Below, piece after piece: positions 1-13,417 of a stretch of DNA of 64,000 nt. This DNA comes from Apium graveolens (taxonomy: Eukaryota; Streptophyta; Magnoliopsida; Apiales; Apiaceae), in contig NC_133649.1 of assembly GCF_009905375.1 (NCBI RefSeq), forward strand, positions 223,469,275 through 223,533,274, in the 5' to 3' direction. The notes below the pieces were generated by a model. That model searched no databases, was not told the DNA's origin, and saw only the letters and a program-made list of their open reading frames with translations. The translations under genes were made by a program, and so were the position numbers. Positions within the stretch are counted from its first letter, which is position 1, and the number at the start of each line of letters is the position of its first letter.

Positions 1-711
1 TGATTAAACCATATATTAAAATCCTTTCATTTAATTTTTAAATCCAAAAAACTATTTTAATATTTATAAAATTTTAAATAAATAGTTTATTTTTTATTCT
101 TTTAATTTTGAAAAGTATTCCTATATTAATTTGTTCAAATCAATTAGTTTCAAATAAAATTTAGTTTTTGGTTAAAATTAGAATGAAATTTTTTAATCTT
201 TTTAATTCTGCATACTATAATTATTACAATAAAACTACAAATTAGTTTGTAAAAATATAAAGCTATTAGTGGCTTTCATTAGAGCAGAATAAATAATTAA
301 AGGAGTACTTTTATAGTAATAATATTTAAATTTACCAAAATAATTAATAAATAATTTTATATTTAAATAAACTATTTTACTTGTTACAAAATGTTCATAA
401 CTCAATTTTTTGATAGAATATTACTTTCCAAGACAAATCCATGAATTATTTATCCAAATCAAATATTTATAAAAATAAATTTTATTTTTAGTTTAAATTT
501 AAATTTTCTTTTGTTCTTAGTCTATATAAACACATTATAACATGTTATCTCTACTTAACACCTTAGTGGCCTATGGCAACGTAGTACTATAGCCTTAGAA
601 AACCCGCATAGTGTAGATGTTGTGTTAGGGTTAAAATTTCACATCTATACGAACATAATCTAAGGTAACACCCCTACTCAAATGTTCAGTTAGGACATCT
701 ATGGTGTAGTG
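1..711 (+). mobile_element. CACTA (En/Spm) transposon, right-end fragment
   Basis: The segment is very AT-rich and holds no credible coding frame. It ends in TATGGTGTAGTG, the inverse of a CACTACACCATA terminus, and copia gag sequence begins immediately after it. The last 170 bases contain short repeats of the kind seen near CACTA ends. A second terminus with the same TATGGTGTAGTG end lies at 21678, so this is one local family. The left end and any transposase lie outside the window. The likely 3-bp target copy is AAA at 712-714, which cannot be confirmed here. Confidence 0.6.
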
Positions 712-2100
712 AAAGGGAAAATGTTTTCCAGGAAAAGCTCCAGTTCTTCAAACTTTGATAAGAAGAACTACAAGAAATATGATGAAAAGGAGTCCAAGTC
801 TGGCAAGATTGACAAGTCCAAGATAAAGTGTTATAATTGTGATGGAGTTGGACACTTTGTAACGAATTGCATGAAGCCAAAAGCTGAAAAGAAGCAAGTC
901 TTGATCACAAAAAAGAAGAACTGGGATGATACTTCAGAATCTGATGAGGGTGTCAACTATGCTCTCATGGAAAATGCTGACAGTAAATTTGAGGCTCCTT
1001 GAAACTAAGGGGCCTCAAATAACTCTAGGTTTTGATAATGATGATATATGTGAGTTAAGGTTATTTCTTAAAAACCCTTTCATGTTAGCTATAGATATCA
1101 AACTCTTGAAAATTCTAGGATCAGAATTGAGAATTCTGACTTAAAGAAGAGAAACGATCACTTAGAAGCTGAGTTCATTTTCATGCAAGAAATTTAAAAA
1201 GAAAGAGATGATGATGTTTATGTTAAAGATAAATTATTAGAAAAACATGGTTATCTTGAGAAGGAATTAGGTAAAGAAAGGGAAATAATTAAATTTTGTA
1301 CTAATTCAGAAAAAACAACTCATGGATTAATTGAAAGTGGCTGTTGGGGGTCAGGATTAGGTTATGCAGATAAACCTAGTACTGAAGATGTTAAGGAAAC
1401 TGAATCTGAGGATAGAAAACTAGTAAATATTGATGAAAACACTAAAAAGAATAAGTCTAAGTTAACACATGTTAAGTTTGGCTTAAGTACTGATGGACTA
1501 AAATCAGTAAATGAGAAGGGTTCAACATCAGCATCTAAGCCAAGTTTGATATTTGTGAACAAGGTAAAGCTGAGTCAATAAATATTGGTTTAATGACTCA
1601 GAAGCAACTTAAGCATAATCTGAAAGAGATTAAAATGAAAAATAAGGAAAAATAGTTTATGAAAATAGAAATGGTAAAGTATGTGTTAATAAGGAGAACA
1701 AGTATAAACGTATTCCTAATGGACCCAGAAAGGCTTGTTTAAACTGTGGTGGTATTAATCATCTTATTGTTACTTGCATGAAGAATATAGGAATAAATAA
1801 TGTTCCTCCTGAATCAGATTTTAGGAACAGAACAGTTAGATATAGACCACAACAACCTTATTTTCATTGTGGAAGTACATGGCATTCTATTTACACATGT
1901 AAAGAGTATCACTGTTTTGTTTATGATTATTATGAATTGAAACCCATCTTTGAATAAAACAAAAATCATTTCTGCATGTACATCTCCGTATATTAAGAAT
2001 ATTAAAATAAACTCTGATATGAAGTCTTCTACTGCAAATGTTAATAAACTTAATAAGGCCAAAGGATTTATGCAAGTCTGGGTCCTTAAAAATTCTAACT
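712..2100 (+). pseudogene. gag: Copia element A: gag remnant with zinc knuckles
   Basis: This is the C-terminal part of a Ty1-copia Gag polyprotein, the nucleocapsid that packages element RNA. A CCHC knuckle, CYNCDGVGHFVTNC, lies at about 829-870. A second, CLNCGGINHLIVTC, lies near 1740-1785. A third near 1873-1908 (HCGSTWHSIYTC) has lost its first cysteine. Lysine- and acid-rich linkers separate them, as in the SIRE-type Gag of element F. The N-terminus is missing because CACTA DNA abuts at 711. Several stops and frame changes (for example the stop at 1000-1002) show that it is dead. Confidence 0.8.
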
Positions 2101-3084
2101 AATGGCTTATCTGATTGCAGGGCAACAGGAAAAATACTCTTATCTTGGAAAATGGATGCTTAGGACATATGACTGGAAATAAAGCCATGTTATCTGAGTT
2201 TAAAGAAAAGGCTGGCCCAAGTGTTTCTTATGGAGATGGCAACTTATGAAATTTTTTGGGATATTGCAAGATTAAACTTGGGAATGTCATCATTGAAAAT
2301 GTAGCACTAGTTGTAGGACTCAAGCATAATTTAATGAGTGTGAGTCAAATCTGTGACAAAGGTTATCATGTGGATTTTTATGATGAGTATTGTGAAACTA
2401 TCAGCAATTCAAGTGGCAATGTTGTAATGATTGGTTATAGACATGGTAACTTATATAAAGCCAGGGTTTCCACAAACACTGATGGCTCTGCAATTTATCT
2501 GCTAAGTAGAAAAACTGTGGAAGACAGCTGGAATTGGCATATAAGACTTTCTCACTTAAACTTCAATAACATCAATGAACTTGTGAAGAAAGATCCTGTA
2601 AGAATTTTGGTCACTGCAGTTTTTACTGTTGATGGCCTATGTGGCTCATGCTAGAAGGCCAAACTAATTAAGAAAATCATCTTTCAAGAGTAAGAATGAA
2701 TCCTCAATTCTTGAACCATTTCACTTATTATATATTGATCTTTTTGGTCCATTTAATGTAATGTCAATATCCAATAAGAGATATACACTTGTCATTATTG
2801 ATAAATACATTAGGTGTACTTGGGTATACTTTCTGAATACAAAGGATGAGACATCATCCATTCTTCTTGAGCATGTGAAACAACTGGAAAAAAGATCAAC
2901 ACATACACTTCTTGAGCATGGGTATAAATTATAAGTGACAATGGAATTGAATTCAAGAACAGCACTATGGAAGAATTCTGTAAACACATTGGAATCAAAC
3001 ATGAGTTTTCTGCTCCTAAAACTCCACAGCAAAATGGAGTTGTTGAAAGAAAGAACAGAACTCTTATAGAAGCTACAAGGATCA
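2101..3084 (+). pseudogene. pol: Copia element A: protease and first half of integrase
   Basis: The protease region near 2120-2200 has GCLGHMTGNK, aligning with the DSGCSRHMTG site of F; the catalytic Asp-Ser reads Glu-Asn, so the enzyme is inactive. It is followed by the pre-integrase domain (2256-2654, with the HIRLSHLNF zinc-binding region) and by the integrase core (YIDLFGPFN near 2730, VVERKNRTLIEA near 3040-3075). A frameshift near 2930 and stops at 2652 and elsewhere disrupt it. The reading breaks at 3084, where a solo gypsy LTR is inserted, and resumes at 7112. Confidence 0.85.
3080..3084. repeat. Target-site duplication GATCA, left copy
   Basis: GATCA at 3080-3084 is repeated at 7107-7111. 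The two copies bracket the 4-kb LTR, and the copia integrase reading continues across them. Confidence 0.85.
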
Positions 3085-6000
3085 TGTAATAACCCCAATT
3101 TTTGGAAATATTTGAAACTCTGATGAATAGTAACTTTTGCTAATTTATGCTGATTGTGAAAAATTATCAGACCACCCTATATAGGAGTTCTGTTATGAAA
3201 ATTCTGAGATCGTATTAGTATTCCGTAATGTAATTGAGTATATGTAAAGGTTGTCAAAATTCGAATTCAAGCACCTTGATTTTTCCCGAAAATTCACCAG
3301 ATGCCGAAGGAATTAAGTACAAGGTAATAAGATTAAAAGGAATTCAATTCAAGGATTATAACAGAGGATCATTAAAGGAATATAAGATATAAGAAAGGTC
3401 TAGGGAAACCCGAGTAATAAGATCCCGGATATGATCCCTCAAACGATCAACGAGAACGAGAATTAGGTGAACCGTAAAACAAACAAATGACCAAAGGAAA
3501 AGCACATGCAAGTAGCATGGGAAGGAAGCTTCCAAGAGAAGCTAAAACATGTGGTTAAAATATAAGACATCATCACACCACAAGAAGAGGACATGTGGCA
3601 TAAGGATGATGTAATCAAGATGACATAAGCATTGCATAAGCAACCAAGAGATATTTAGCAAAGTTTAACCACTTGATTAATTGTAACCAAGTATTCTCTC
3701 ACATTTTCCAAGACAAGCATCCAAGCAAGAACTCATCTTCTTCCCCATCTCTCCCATTAAACTTTCGACCTCTTTATTAGCAAAATCAAAGTCCAAGCTC
3801 CGCTTCTTTTTATTTATCAAGGTATTTATCCTAACTTCTCCTTGATTAGTTACATGCTTCCTAGAAATCTTAGCCTCAAATTTTATTACTAGCTATTTCT
3901 AATAACGCATCTAAGAAGATGATGAATAGTGTTTTCAAGATACTAATTTTGATTTCTTGTTTTTATGGATGTTTGAGGTTGATTAAGCATAGATCAAGGT
4001 TCCTTGAGGCTTGTTAGTAACTACCCACACTCCAAGAAAGGCATAACCTCCTGAACTCTTAGTATTCAAGTTGTGTTAATTGAGTTTTAGGCTTATGTTT
4101 TTAGGATTGTAAATGGATGAAAGTATAGACCATGTTTAAGGTTATTATTATCGAAGTTAGTATAATGATTGTTGTTGTTGTTTGATTCATGATTGTGCTA
4201 GTTATAAGATATTGTTCTTGATTGCTTTTACTTAGAAATTGGTGTATTGAGTTATGGTATGTTATTGATAGATTAATGGTTTGTTGGTTGTTGATTTATG
4301 GTTGTTTGGGTGTTGTTTAAGTTTTGGAAATCATGAGTTTGTAGCCAATCGTAATGCCTATTTTTCCAAGACTGTTTTTGTGTGTACCTTTTGGGACTCA
4401 ATAACCCACTGTTAAAACTCACCACTGCCATGCTTAGATAGGTTATAATTTAAGCTTCATTTTGATATGTGGATCGCTTTAATCAGATTTATGGTTTAGG
4501 AGAAACGACCATTTTAAGTAACGGCATTTCGTGAATGAACCCCTACCCCTGGAGTAACTTTGAGACCATGTTTAAGATCCCTAAAAGACTTATCAAAACA
4601 CGAAACAATTATGAAGAGTTTTTTACGTAGTTAGTAAGGATCTCATGAAGGATTCTCTTTAAAATGTTTAACGGTCAATTTTATAAAAATGGTGGAGCCG
4701 AGGGTACGCGAGCGACTAACGTAAGCCTTTATGCGTGAAAGTGAGCGTTAGGGTATGTATGAGTGAAGTCTAGTTTCTTAAGTGAGCGAGGATTAACTCT
4801 GGCTTATGTTATTGTTTATAGGTTACCGGATCCACCCTAATCTCATTAACATCCCTGAACACTCAGGCAAGTTTTCTACCCGTATTATTGTTGTTGTGAT
4901 GATATATATATATATATATATGCGTTATCTTTAGATAATTGCATGAGTATTGTTAGCAAAATCTTGCGATATATATATATATGTATGTATGTTTTGGGAA
5001 GCATGTTGATATTATATATATATGCATATTTTGAAATCTTGATATTTCATTGTCAAATACAATTGCTTTAAAGTAGAGCTTACGAGCTACATAATACATA
5101 TGCCAGTATTTAGCGATATGTTGCGTATCCCCTTAGAGTAGGGCATACAAGTTGAAAATTGTACCTAAACCGGGAGGCGATGTTCCTGAGTATATAATAT
5201 ATAGTTTTCAAAATTATCAATCGAATAATACTTATTCGATAGTTTTAAATTATAAGTGAATATTATTTTATGTGTTTTCATTTAAGATTTTTATTAAGAT
5301 CAAAGATTATTTTAATTATTCGAATAAAGATTCTACATATGAAACTTATTTTATTTATTAAAAGAATATTAATTTTAAATATTCAATCGAGGACTTATGA
5401 CTCCGCTTATTTTATTAAATAATATTCTTTATTTCCTTAAAGAATAATGTTTCGATATCCGTCTAATAATTTTGAAAATGATTGGTTTTTATTTGAATCA
5501 TACTTACTTTAAATATTTTCAAAGATTATTTTCAAACTTTATCAAAACCATTTTCAAAGGTATAGAGAGGACCCCAAAAGGGATCCTACTGAGTGTTATA
5601 TTTTTATATTCGCAACAAAGTTGTTGAATAGATAAAGAAGATTTTGATTACTTACCCAATACTCGGGAAGTAAATTCTTGGAACAAGTTTAATCTATTAA
5701 CAGGCATCGCCTGGAAAATATCGGTGAGTTTTCCTTTCCAACTAGATGCGGCTTCTTGGTGGAGCCCTATCAACAAATTTCTACTTGGGGAAAGGGGAGA
5801 CGAGCTTTAAGTTTCAGAGTCATGGATTTCATCTGAACTAGGACTGGCGTAAATGGTCGGGTGGCGCTGGCCCGGCCTTATTTTATTGGCCCAAATGGCC
5901 CAGAAGGTCCACTGAGATGGTCCATTCCTAAGGAGTCTAGCGTTCGATCGACAAATAAATCCGACTATTTTCCCTACTTGTAGAAAATTATGGGGTTGTA

Positions 6001-7106
6001 CTACTGCGACTGATCATCGTAAGTTGTCTTCCTGGCGCGGCAAACTCCCGTAATGAGTTCATCATCCAGTTTGGATATTTCTACAACACTATTTAGAGCG
6101 GTCTAATAGAAAGGCTACGGCTGGGTGACCGATGAGTGTTGGCAGGGTCAAGCATTCAAAATGGTGTTTTGAAAATGAAGTATCTCATAACTTCATCTCT
6201 TAATAATGATCTGAGTATTGAGTTTCCTTGAGTGGATAAAAGCCCTCAAGATTATTTGCGAAAATGTTTTATACAAGTTTTACCTTATAACTTCATCTAT
6301 AAGATAAACTTTCAAAAATTGTTGATACTTTGAACAGTAATAGTTTCAAGGAGTTTTGTGGATAAGATATAAGATTATACTGAAGTATCTCGTAACTTCA
6401 TCTTTAAAAACATATATCTAGTAAATGTTGCATTATGATGGAAGAGATTTTTGGAAAAATGTTAAGGCAAGGTTAGCTATATAAGGTCACCTTGTAACTA
6501 TATTTTTATATAGTCTATTTAATGGAACTATGTGTATGTTATGCATCATACATGATTTCAGATTTTATGAAAAAAAGTATATATAGAGTATTTTGCGACT
6601 TCGTCGCATTAAGATATTGAACTTGGTTCATAATAGTATGCCCAATACTTTCCGAAATACTATGAGAATGCTCATATATTGTTAATCAGTTATATGTTAT
6701 TTTGGTGGGTTGTGTTGCTTACCCTTGATTTATTCATTCATCACACAACAACATCTAGACGAGATAGACATGACCAAGCTCCCAACTCACGAATGAATAG
6801 GAAACATTCTGCAGTTTCCTATAGGCATTGATGCCGCTATGACTGAGTTAGAAACTACCAATAAGCTAGGCTTTCAAATTTTGATGTACCAGACTTATGT
6901 ATACCTATAATGGCAAAGAACATGTAAATTTATTCATAAACCCTTTTGAGTTGTAATAACTTATAATTTGTGGATAATATGACTTGTATTATTTTCGGTT
7001 TCATCTCTGAGACTATAACTTATGGTGTGTGTGTGTGTATATTGTGGTAATTCGTTGTTTATTAATATTAAGTGTTATTAATGGAAATGGAACTCGCGAC
7101 AACCCA
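3085..7106 (+). mobile_element. Solo LTR (about 4.0 kb) of a large-LTR Ty3-gypsy family
   Basis: The segment begins TGTAATAACCCC and ends GACAACCCA. It is flanked by the 5-bp repeat GATCA and contains no gag-pol. It is a diverged relative, in plus orientation, of the LTRs at 33722-37875, 43288-47436 and 52848-56993: both share the TGTAATAACCCC start, a block around 6770-6880 (CCAAGCTCCCAA and TTCCTATAGGC), and an end carrying CATCTCTGAGACTATAAC and GGAACTCGCGACAACCC. LTR-LTR recombination must have removed the internal region. It contains AT microsatellites (about 4903-4921 and 4970-4986) and a GT run (7025-7039). Confidence 0.85.
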
Positions 7107-7111
7107 GATCA
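7107..7111. repeat. Target-site duplication GATCA, right copy
   Basis: Matches 3080-3084 and marks the right boundary of the solo LTR. Confidence 0.85.
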
Positions 7112-7675
7112 TTCTTGAGAAAGCAAATTTGTCAACCTATTTATGGGGCTGAGGCTGTGTAAACTGCATGCTTCACATAAAATGCAACTCTGATAAACAA
7201 ACATTGAAAAACACCATTTGAAATGGTTAAAGGAAAGTAGCTAAATTTAAAATACTTGCACATTTTTTGCTGCAAATTTTTTATTGTTAAAACTCATCCC
7301 GAAGAGCTTATAAAGTTTGACTTAAAAATTGATGAAGGCATTTTTGTTGGATATCTATTATCAACAAAGGCTTTCAGAGTCCACAATATGAGAACAAGAG
7401 TGATCATATAATCTATTCATGTCTTCTTTGATGACAAGAAGGTTACGGGCCTAGAGGATGTAGATGATCATGAACAACTAAGATTTGAAAATAAAGTACT
7501 ATATGTTGAACAACTAATTCCTGATTCACTTTCGAACACTGATACTCCAAATCCTGTTACCTGAACTCTGATGAACCACTTGTGTGTGGTCACTCCACAA
7601 ATACTAAAACACATATTGAGGGGGAGCAACATGATCATCATCAAGAGTCAAGTTCCAGTGATTCAAGTGAAGACA
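7112..7675 (+). pseudogene. pol: Copia element A: second half of integrase and linker
   Basis: The reading resumes ILEKANLSTYLWG after the solo LTR. It continues through the integrase C-terminal region (FDLKIDEGIFVGYL, FRVHNMRTRVII, IHVFFDDKKV near 7315-7445) into the acidic Ser-rich linker that leads to reverse transcriptase in copia elements. Stops and frameshifts are frequent. The reading ends at 7675, where the reverse-oriented LTR of element C begins, so C was inserted here. The RT/RNase H of A is not found in the window. Confidence 0.8.
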
Positions 7676-8176
7676 TGTTAGGTCCATAATCAACTGTAGA
7701 GGGGGGGTGAATACAGTTTATCCAAAAAATTCGATAAAGCTTAAACAAAATCAATAGTTTTTATAATAATCTGATAAAAACTGTTACACAAGTACTCTTT
7801 CAAAGGATGAACAATTATCCTTGAGAGCTGCTAGGTTATCTGAAAGATATTATAATTCGTTTCACTACTCATAAAGAGTAAACCTAATCTGTGCTTATAT
7901 AGTGCATAATTACACAATCAATAAGGAATCCTATTCTATTACAATAAGGATACCTCATACATATCCATGTATGATTGCGTCTGAATAAAGTTCTTCACCT
8001 CCTTGAATTCTGCAATCTTTTTCCTTCTAGAATATCTACCAAAGTGACTAAGTCCTGATGACATCAAATGTTGATCATCAAGTACTGATAGACAAGTACT
8101 GATGACATCACCTTCATTAAAGACTGATATTAAATTCTGATAGTTTATATCTAGATATCATCAATTATATCTAACA
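7676..8176 (-). mobile_element. 3' LTR of minus-strand copia element C
   Basis: Read on the minus strand it begins TGTTAGATATAATTG at 8176 and ends GACCTAACA at 7676, with perfect TGTTAG/CTAACA terminal inverted repeats. It resembles the 3' LTR of element D (26512-27035), including the GTAGAGGGGTGAATA stretch. A polypurine tract sits just outside it at 8177-8190. The matching 5' LTR is not seen. The candidate target copy on the left is AGACA (7671-7675), without a partner in view. Confidence 0.8.
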
Positions 8177-8190
8177 ATCTCCCTCAACTT
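8177..8190 (-). other. Polypurine tract of element C
   Basis: On the minus strand the sequence reads AAGTTGAGGGAGAT, directly before the LTR start TGTTAG. The tracts of D and F (ATTGGGGGAGAT) occupy the same position. Confidence 0.75.
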
Positions 8191-8289
8191 GTGCATTATA
8201 TAAATATGTTCAAGTTCTAATTGATGATGTCAAAACTATCTAAATGCAGGAATCAAATAAACATATACAATCTTATAGAGAGTGGTTAT

Positions 8290-11200
8290 CAGAATTTATT
8301 CTTCATTCTGAACTCTAACACAGTCTGGAGCTTCTTCGAGAAACTTTATCAGCAGATTTTATTTCATTATATCCAAATACCATTGCATCCTTTGTTTGTG
8401 TTCTTTCAGCTCTTCTGTTGATTCATCATTCCGGTAGATGGCATCCCTGAGGTCATGTAGCTTTATATCCAATAGATAGATCATCTAGTTCTAGAAATCT
8501 AATCTTCTTTTCATTTGGATTAGGAGTTAAGACTTTCCTTCCTAGGCTCATTTGTATCTTAGCTCCTCCAACACGCATATCAACAACATATTCAGTTTGA
8601 TCAATGTACTTTGGAATGTAGTTTGATTTATAAGGCATCCCTCTCTGCTTCAACTGTATCAGGTTCTTTATAAATGTAGACCATCTATAAGTTACAGGAT
8701 TGGTTACCTTGAGAATTGTAGCAAAAAGTTCTAATTCCTGCCATGGTTTATTTCTTAACTGTTCTTGTATCAACCTCAACCTTCTCCCAGACTCCATAAA
8801 ATATATCAGTTTCTCTCCAACAAAATATATAACAATTTGTACTGATATAATCTTCTGTAAGTCTTCAAGCATCACATTGTCTCCAATTTCTGCCAGATAT
8901 GCATGCTTCCTTAGAATCAAAGTATCACTTATAGATGGATCAGCATTTAACCTTCCCAGATCACTTTTGATATTAGGTTTTCTAGCATGAGAACTCATAC
9001 TGTAAATCTCATTTAATGTTTCAGAGGAATCTCTTCTAGGTGCAGGTTTCTTGCTTCCTCATAGTAACTTCCTTTTCTCTTCAAAAGTAAGTTTTGCCTT
9101 ATCAGAGTTTATGTTTTTAGATCAGGATTTGATAACTCGGCTTGAATTGGGTTTGAAGAATTAACAACATGAGTAGTATCAGAGGTTGTAATTGGTTGAA
9201 CAGCAGCATTTGCTTCTTCATTAACTTGAGCAGTGTCAGAGGTTAACTTCAGTTTCTCAGCCCACTTATCTCCATGAATCTTTCTACTTTAATGAGCCTG
9301 ACTAATTTGTCTTTTTCAGCAATTTCATCGGTATCAAAAGCTTGAGCTACTATATAGATTGGATCTATTAGTATTTATGATTTAGGTGCCTTAGATACTG
9401 ATTTCATTTTAGCAACTTTAGCTTTAGGCTTTGATGGCTTGGACTTCTCTCCTATCTTCTCTTTCCCCTTATAACTCCTGTCAGCAGTTAAGATTTCTTG
9501 ACACATGAGAGATCTTTCAAAATCTGCTTGACTTACCTCCCTTATGACTACCACTTTGGTTGGTCTGTTAGAAGGATTATCTTCATAAGGATCTTGAGAT
9601 ATGACAACATCAGTATTTTCTATCTTCATAGAATTCTTAAATGCTTCCTCCATTTGCCTTAGCAGTTCTAGATCAACTCCAAGATTTTCTTTCTCAAATA
9701 TTCTTCTACTCAACTATGAGTCAAATGTTTGAATCTTTGGGTCCTTGTAGAACAAAGTTGTCTTTCTACCTTTTACTTTTAAAGTTTGAAGATACTGACT
9801 AGCTTCTGTACCAGCTTCAATCTCCTAAATGCCTTGGTCATCAGGAGTTGTGACTTTCAAAGTTTGTTGAGTAGTTGTAGTCACAGTCAGTTCCTTTGAT
9901 TGTTAAATAATCCTCTTAATTTTCCTGCTTCCTCCACCTTGTCTAGATTGAGACCTAGTGACTTTTGATGAAGCACTAGTTCCAACTAGATCTTCTCCTC
10001 TCTTTTTCACAATCTCCTTCCTTCCTCCTTTATCTCCACCATCAGGATTTGTGTCATCAGCATCTTTCAAAGTCAGCTTTTTGCATTTAGCTGATTTAGC
10101 AATCTCCTCCGCCTTTTGGCATCATCACCAAGCAGTAGAGAAAGAATTAGCTCCATTAAATTTTGAACCTCATCAAGTTGTCCAGACATTTGCGCTTGTT
10201 TAGCTTCCAATCTAGCCTGATTGGCTTCAGTTTGAGTCTGTCTGTCAAGAACTGGTTCAAGCTATTTTTGTATCTCCTGATGAGTAGTCGACTTTGTAGC
10301 CAGGAAAGATTCTTTGATTTGATTGATTTGAGAAGTGGTGGCTTTTTGAGCAGTATGCAAAGATCTTACCAATAAAGTAGATGCTTTCAGATGATTAAGC
10401 ATATCAGAATTCTGAATGATCTTCTCAGCTGTATCCAGATGATCAACAACATAAGTCTTTGAAATAGGATAGTGAAAATCCTTCCATTTCTTGTTCCAAA
10501 TATCATCAAAGAAATCATGTTTCTTCTTAGCATATAACTCTTTCAGCTTTTGTTTCCTCACATGTGTAGACATATCTTCAGGGAAGAATAGATCATCGTC
10601 AGGATCTATAATAGCAATTGAAGTATAAGCTTCTTCACCATCATTAGATTCTGGCTCATGGACAGATCCTTCATTAATAACTGGATCATGAACTATCTGC
10701 TGAACTTCATCTCCAGCTTCAGCATTTAAGATAGAACCAGAAATTGGAGATGTATGTGATCCAGCTGCCTCAGAATCTTCCATACCATCAGTATTTAACT
10801 CCACATCTTCAAGAATTGTAAATAGATGAGTTGGAGCTTCAGGATTTACTTCCAGAACCTTAGTACCTGTAGAGTACTGTGGTGATCCTGTAGTGGATAA
10901 ATCTTTATGTATGGACTGTTGTGCTTTACATCTTCAGCAACAACAGGGAGAATTTCAGGTGATAGTATAGTAGAGTGAGTGGACTGCAGGAAAGTATCAG
11001 TACTTAGACCTGCAGGGAGATTATCAGCACTTGGTACATCAGAGTTTATCCGAGGGTCAACAAACTGTTGTTCAACAACTGTTTCTTTTGTAATATGTGT
11101 ACCTGCAAAATATAACAAGTAATACTTAATCTCCATGTTCTTATGAAGTAGTGTCACTACTCCTCACACCACACAACTCATAACTTTTAATAGTTAGAGT

Positions 11201-11987
11201 TTCCTCACAAGGATTACTAAATCATGACTCTCATCTACCTCTCCTTTTGCTAGGAAGGATCGTGCCTCACTTTAATTCAGTTTTTCTCTAAATCTTTTCA
11301 CACACAACTCACAGAAAAGGCTCAGATAAATATGCAATCCTACAGAAATAAGAGGTGGCTAAAGAAGGGTGGTATGTGGTCATACAACTAGAGGTAGTCC
11401 TTAAATATGGTCTAGGTATATTCATACCAACATGATTTATAATATGAACAATAGATGTTGATAAGACAACATTAGTATTTAAAGGAAATGCTGATAAAGT
11501 GAAATTAGTATTTATACCTTGTGAATCTGAAGATTCAGCTTCATCACATACATTCAGTGGAGGTACTGATAAAATATCAGTAGATGGTGGTGATGGGTGA
11601 ATTCTGCCTTCAGCATTTATTAGTAGTGTCACTGTAGCAGGAGTGAAGCCTTTATTGTAATTTTTATGCAATGGTTCTTGTGTGGCTGGAGAATCAGGAT
11701 TTTCTGGATGACTTTGACACCCAGGTTCTTGTTTACTCTTCTCCACAATTGCAGTGTTGAACTCCTGAGCAGGGTCTTCTTAAAAACCAGCTATTTGACT
11801 AAATCTTTCAGGATCAAATTGCCTACAGAAGTCCATGATATAAGAGACTTCTGCATGAATTCTGGAAGATTCCTCATCTTGCCATTGTTAAGTTGATTTC
11901 TCATTCAGAGGCTCAATGTTTTCGAAATCTGCTACACCACTTTGAGGTGAAGGTTCTTGTGGGATTGGATCAGGATTTGTAGCTGTT
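8290..11987 (-). pseudogene. Element C: aORF downstream of pol, C-terminal half
   Basis: This is the second half of a long extra ORF that follows pol in several copia elements here. Reading leftward there are acidic, Ser/Pro-rich linkers (11746-10800), an acidic patch DDDLFFPEDM near 10590, a long helical, probably coiled-coil stretch (10560 to about 10100), a basic linker, and a globular C-terminal domain (8998-8300). That last domain contains KLIYF, RWSTFIKNLIQLKQRGMP, IPKYI and FLELDDLSIGYK, and matches D at 25800-26400. Several stops and frameshifts (near 8455, 9370, 9715, 10260) make it non-functional. Its N-terminal half continues at 17527 after the inserted Athila-like element. Its function is unknown; such ORFs in SIRE-type elements have been called env-like, but I see no signal peptide or membrane segment. 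Confidence 0.7.
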
Positions 11988-11992
11988 GTATC
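11988..11992. repeat. Target-site duplication GTATC, left copy
   Basis: GTATC at 11988-11992 is repeated at 17522-17526, bracketing the Athila-like element. The aORF reading of element C joins across the two copies. Confidence 0.85.
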
Positions 11993-13411
11993 TGTTGAGT
12001 AGCATTTATGACACTTTATAACGCTCTGTAAAGCTTTGAATTGATGTTTTGTACTCGAGTTGTTAGTAATTTTAACGTGTTTTGTAGTGTTTTTGCGTTT
12101 CAGGCATTTATCAGGAATACAGGTGAGTTAGCATGGTTTTGATGCTAATTTGGTGTTGGGATGGTGTCTAGAATAAATGCTCGTGAAAAGACAAGCTCAA
12201 TCAGCAAGAAAAGAAAGAAGTCAGAAAATTTCTATAGAGACGCGGCGCCAGGAAGGCAGAATTTCAGCACGCCCGCGCTGAAGCAGCGCGTGGCCATGCC
12301 AGGTCGAGAAATAAAATCATGTTTCGTATGGAATTTTGATCTGTTGGACTTCTACTCTGCATGGGCTTCTATATAAACATAACTTATACTCGTTTTTCAT
12401 AAAAAGACGTACCAGAGCTTAAGGAGAAGGCGTAAGAAAATCATAGAGCACAATTCAACCAAGGCGAACAATATCAAGTTTATTATTGTGATTCTTTGTT
12501 TTAAGTTGTAACTTTGGATGCTAGTTTTCTTATTCGTAAACCTATACTCTTGTTTCGTACTTGGTTTTATTCAGTATAAAGACTACGTTTATTATATCAT
12601 GTTTTCATCTGAACCCACGTTGATGATGAGTCCGATTATGGGCTAATCATTATCGTGGGGTTCTAACGGATTTATTTATGGATTTCTTTAGTTCATTTTG
12701 GTGCCTTAGTGTGTGGTGATTGTATGATAACCTAGCATTGGTTGTACTTATTCATCTTGTGAGCGTCGCGAACTTATAAGATAGTGTGTTAATCTTTAAT
12801 AAAATGAAAGTGAATTTAAGGGTTTAGAACTTCCCATGCTAGCATAGGTTCATGTATGTGATATGCATGATTCGTAGGTAATTTTAACCATCTTACTTTA
12901 CCTATGTAATCACGATAGATAACTTGTGCATTAAACCGTTATGTTGTCAAATTTTATAGACATATAGGGTCTCAATATAATTGGTGTCAATTCAACTTCT
13001 ATCTCTTTTGTGGATGTCTGGTAGTATGGTATTCGTACAACGAAAGTTGGCATTTATCAGTTTCGTGTTATCTGATTAGTGTCATCACCATTACAAGCTA
13101 AGGTTAAGGATGAAAAGGCTATTAAATGAAGTATTTAATGAAGTTAGAATCCCATGTTTGTGTTATATATTATTCAAATCTCTTTAATCCCCTAGTTTAT
13201 GTTCTTTAGTATAATCTCTTAGTTAATCTTAGTGAAACAACCTCAATTTGTTATTCATCTTAGCATTGGATAATAACCATACTAGTGTTGCATAAATACA
13301 TTGATTGAAATTAACCTAAACCGATCCCTGTGGGAACGAACTATAATTTATTCTATATTACTTGCGATCGCGTATACTTGCGTGAATATTAGTGCGTGTT
13401 TAGCCTTAACA
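11993..13411 (+). mobile_element. 5' LTR of an Athila-like Ty3-gypsy element
   Basis: The 1419-bp LTR runs from TGTTGAGTAGC to AGCCTTAACA (TGTT/AACA ends). Its last 541 bases (12871-13411) are repeated at 16981-17521, which establishes it as an LTR. A primer-binding site follows after six bases. Confidence 0.85.
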
Positions 13412-13417
13412 AGTTTT

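Noticed and set aside
8700..8990. Plus-strand frame of 96 codons
   Set aside because: It is the antisense shadow of the conserved C-terminal aORF domain of element C, read on the minus strand.
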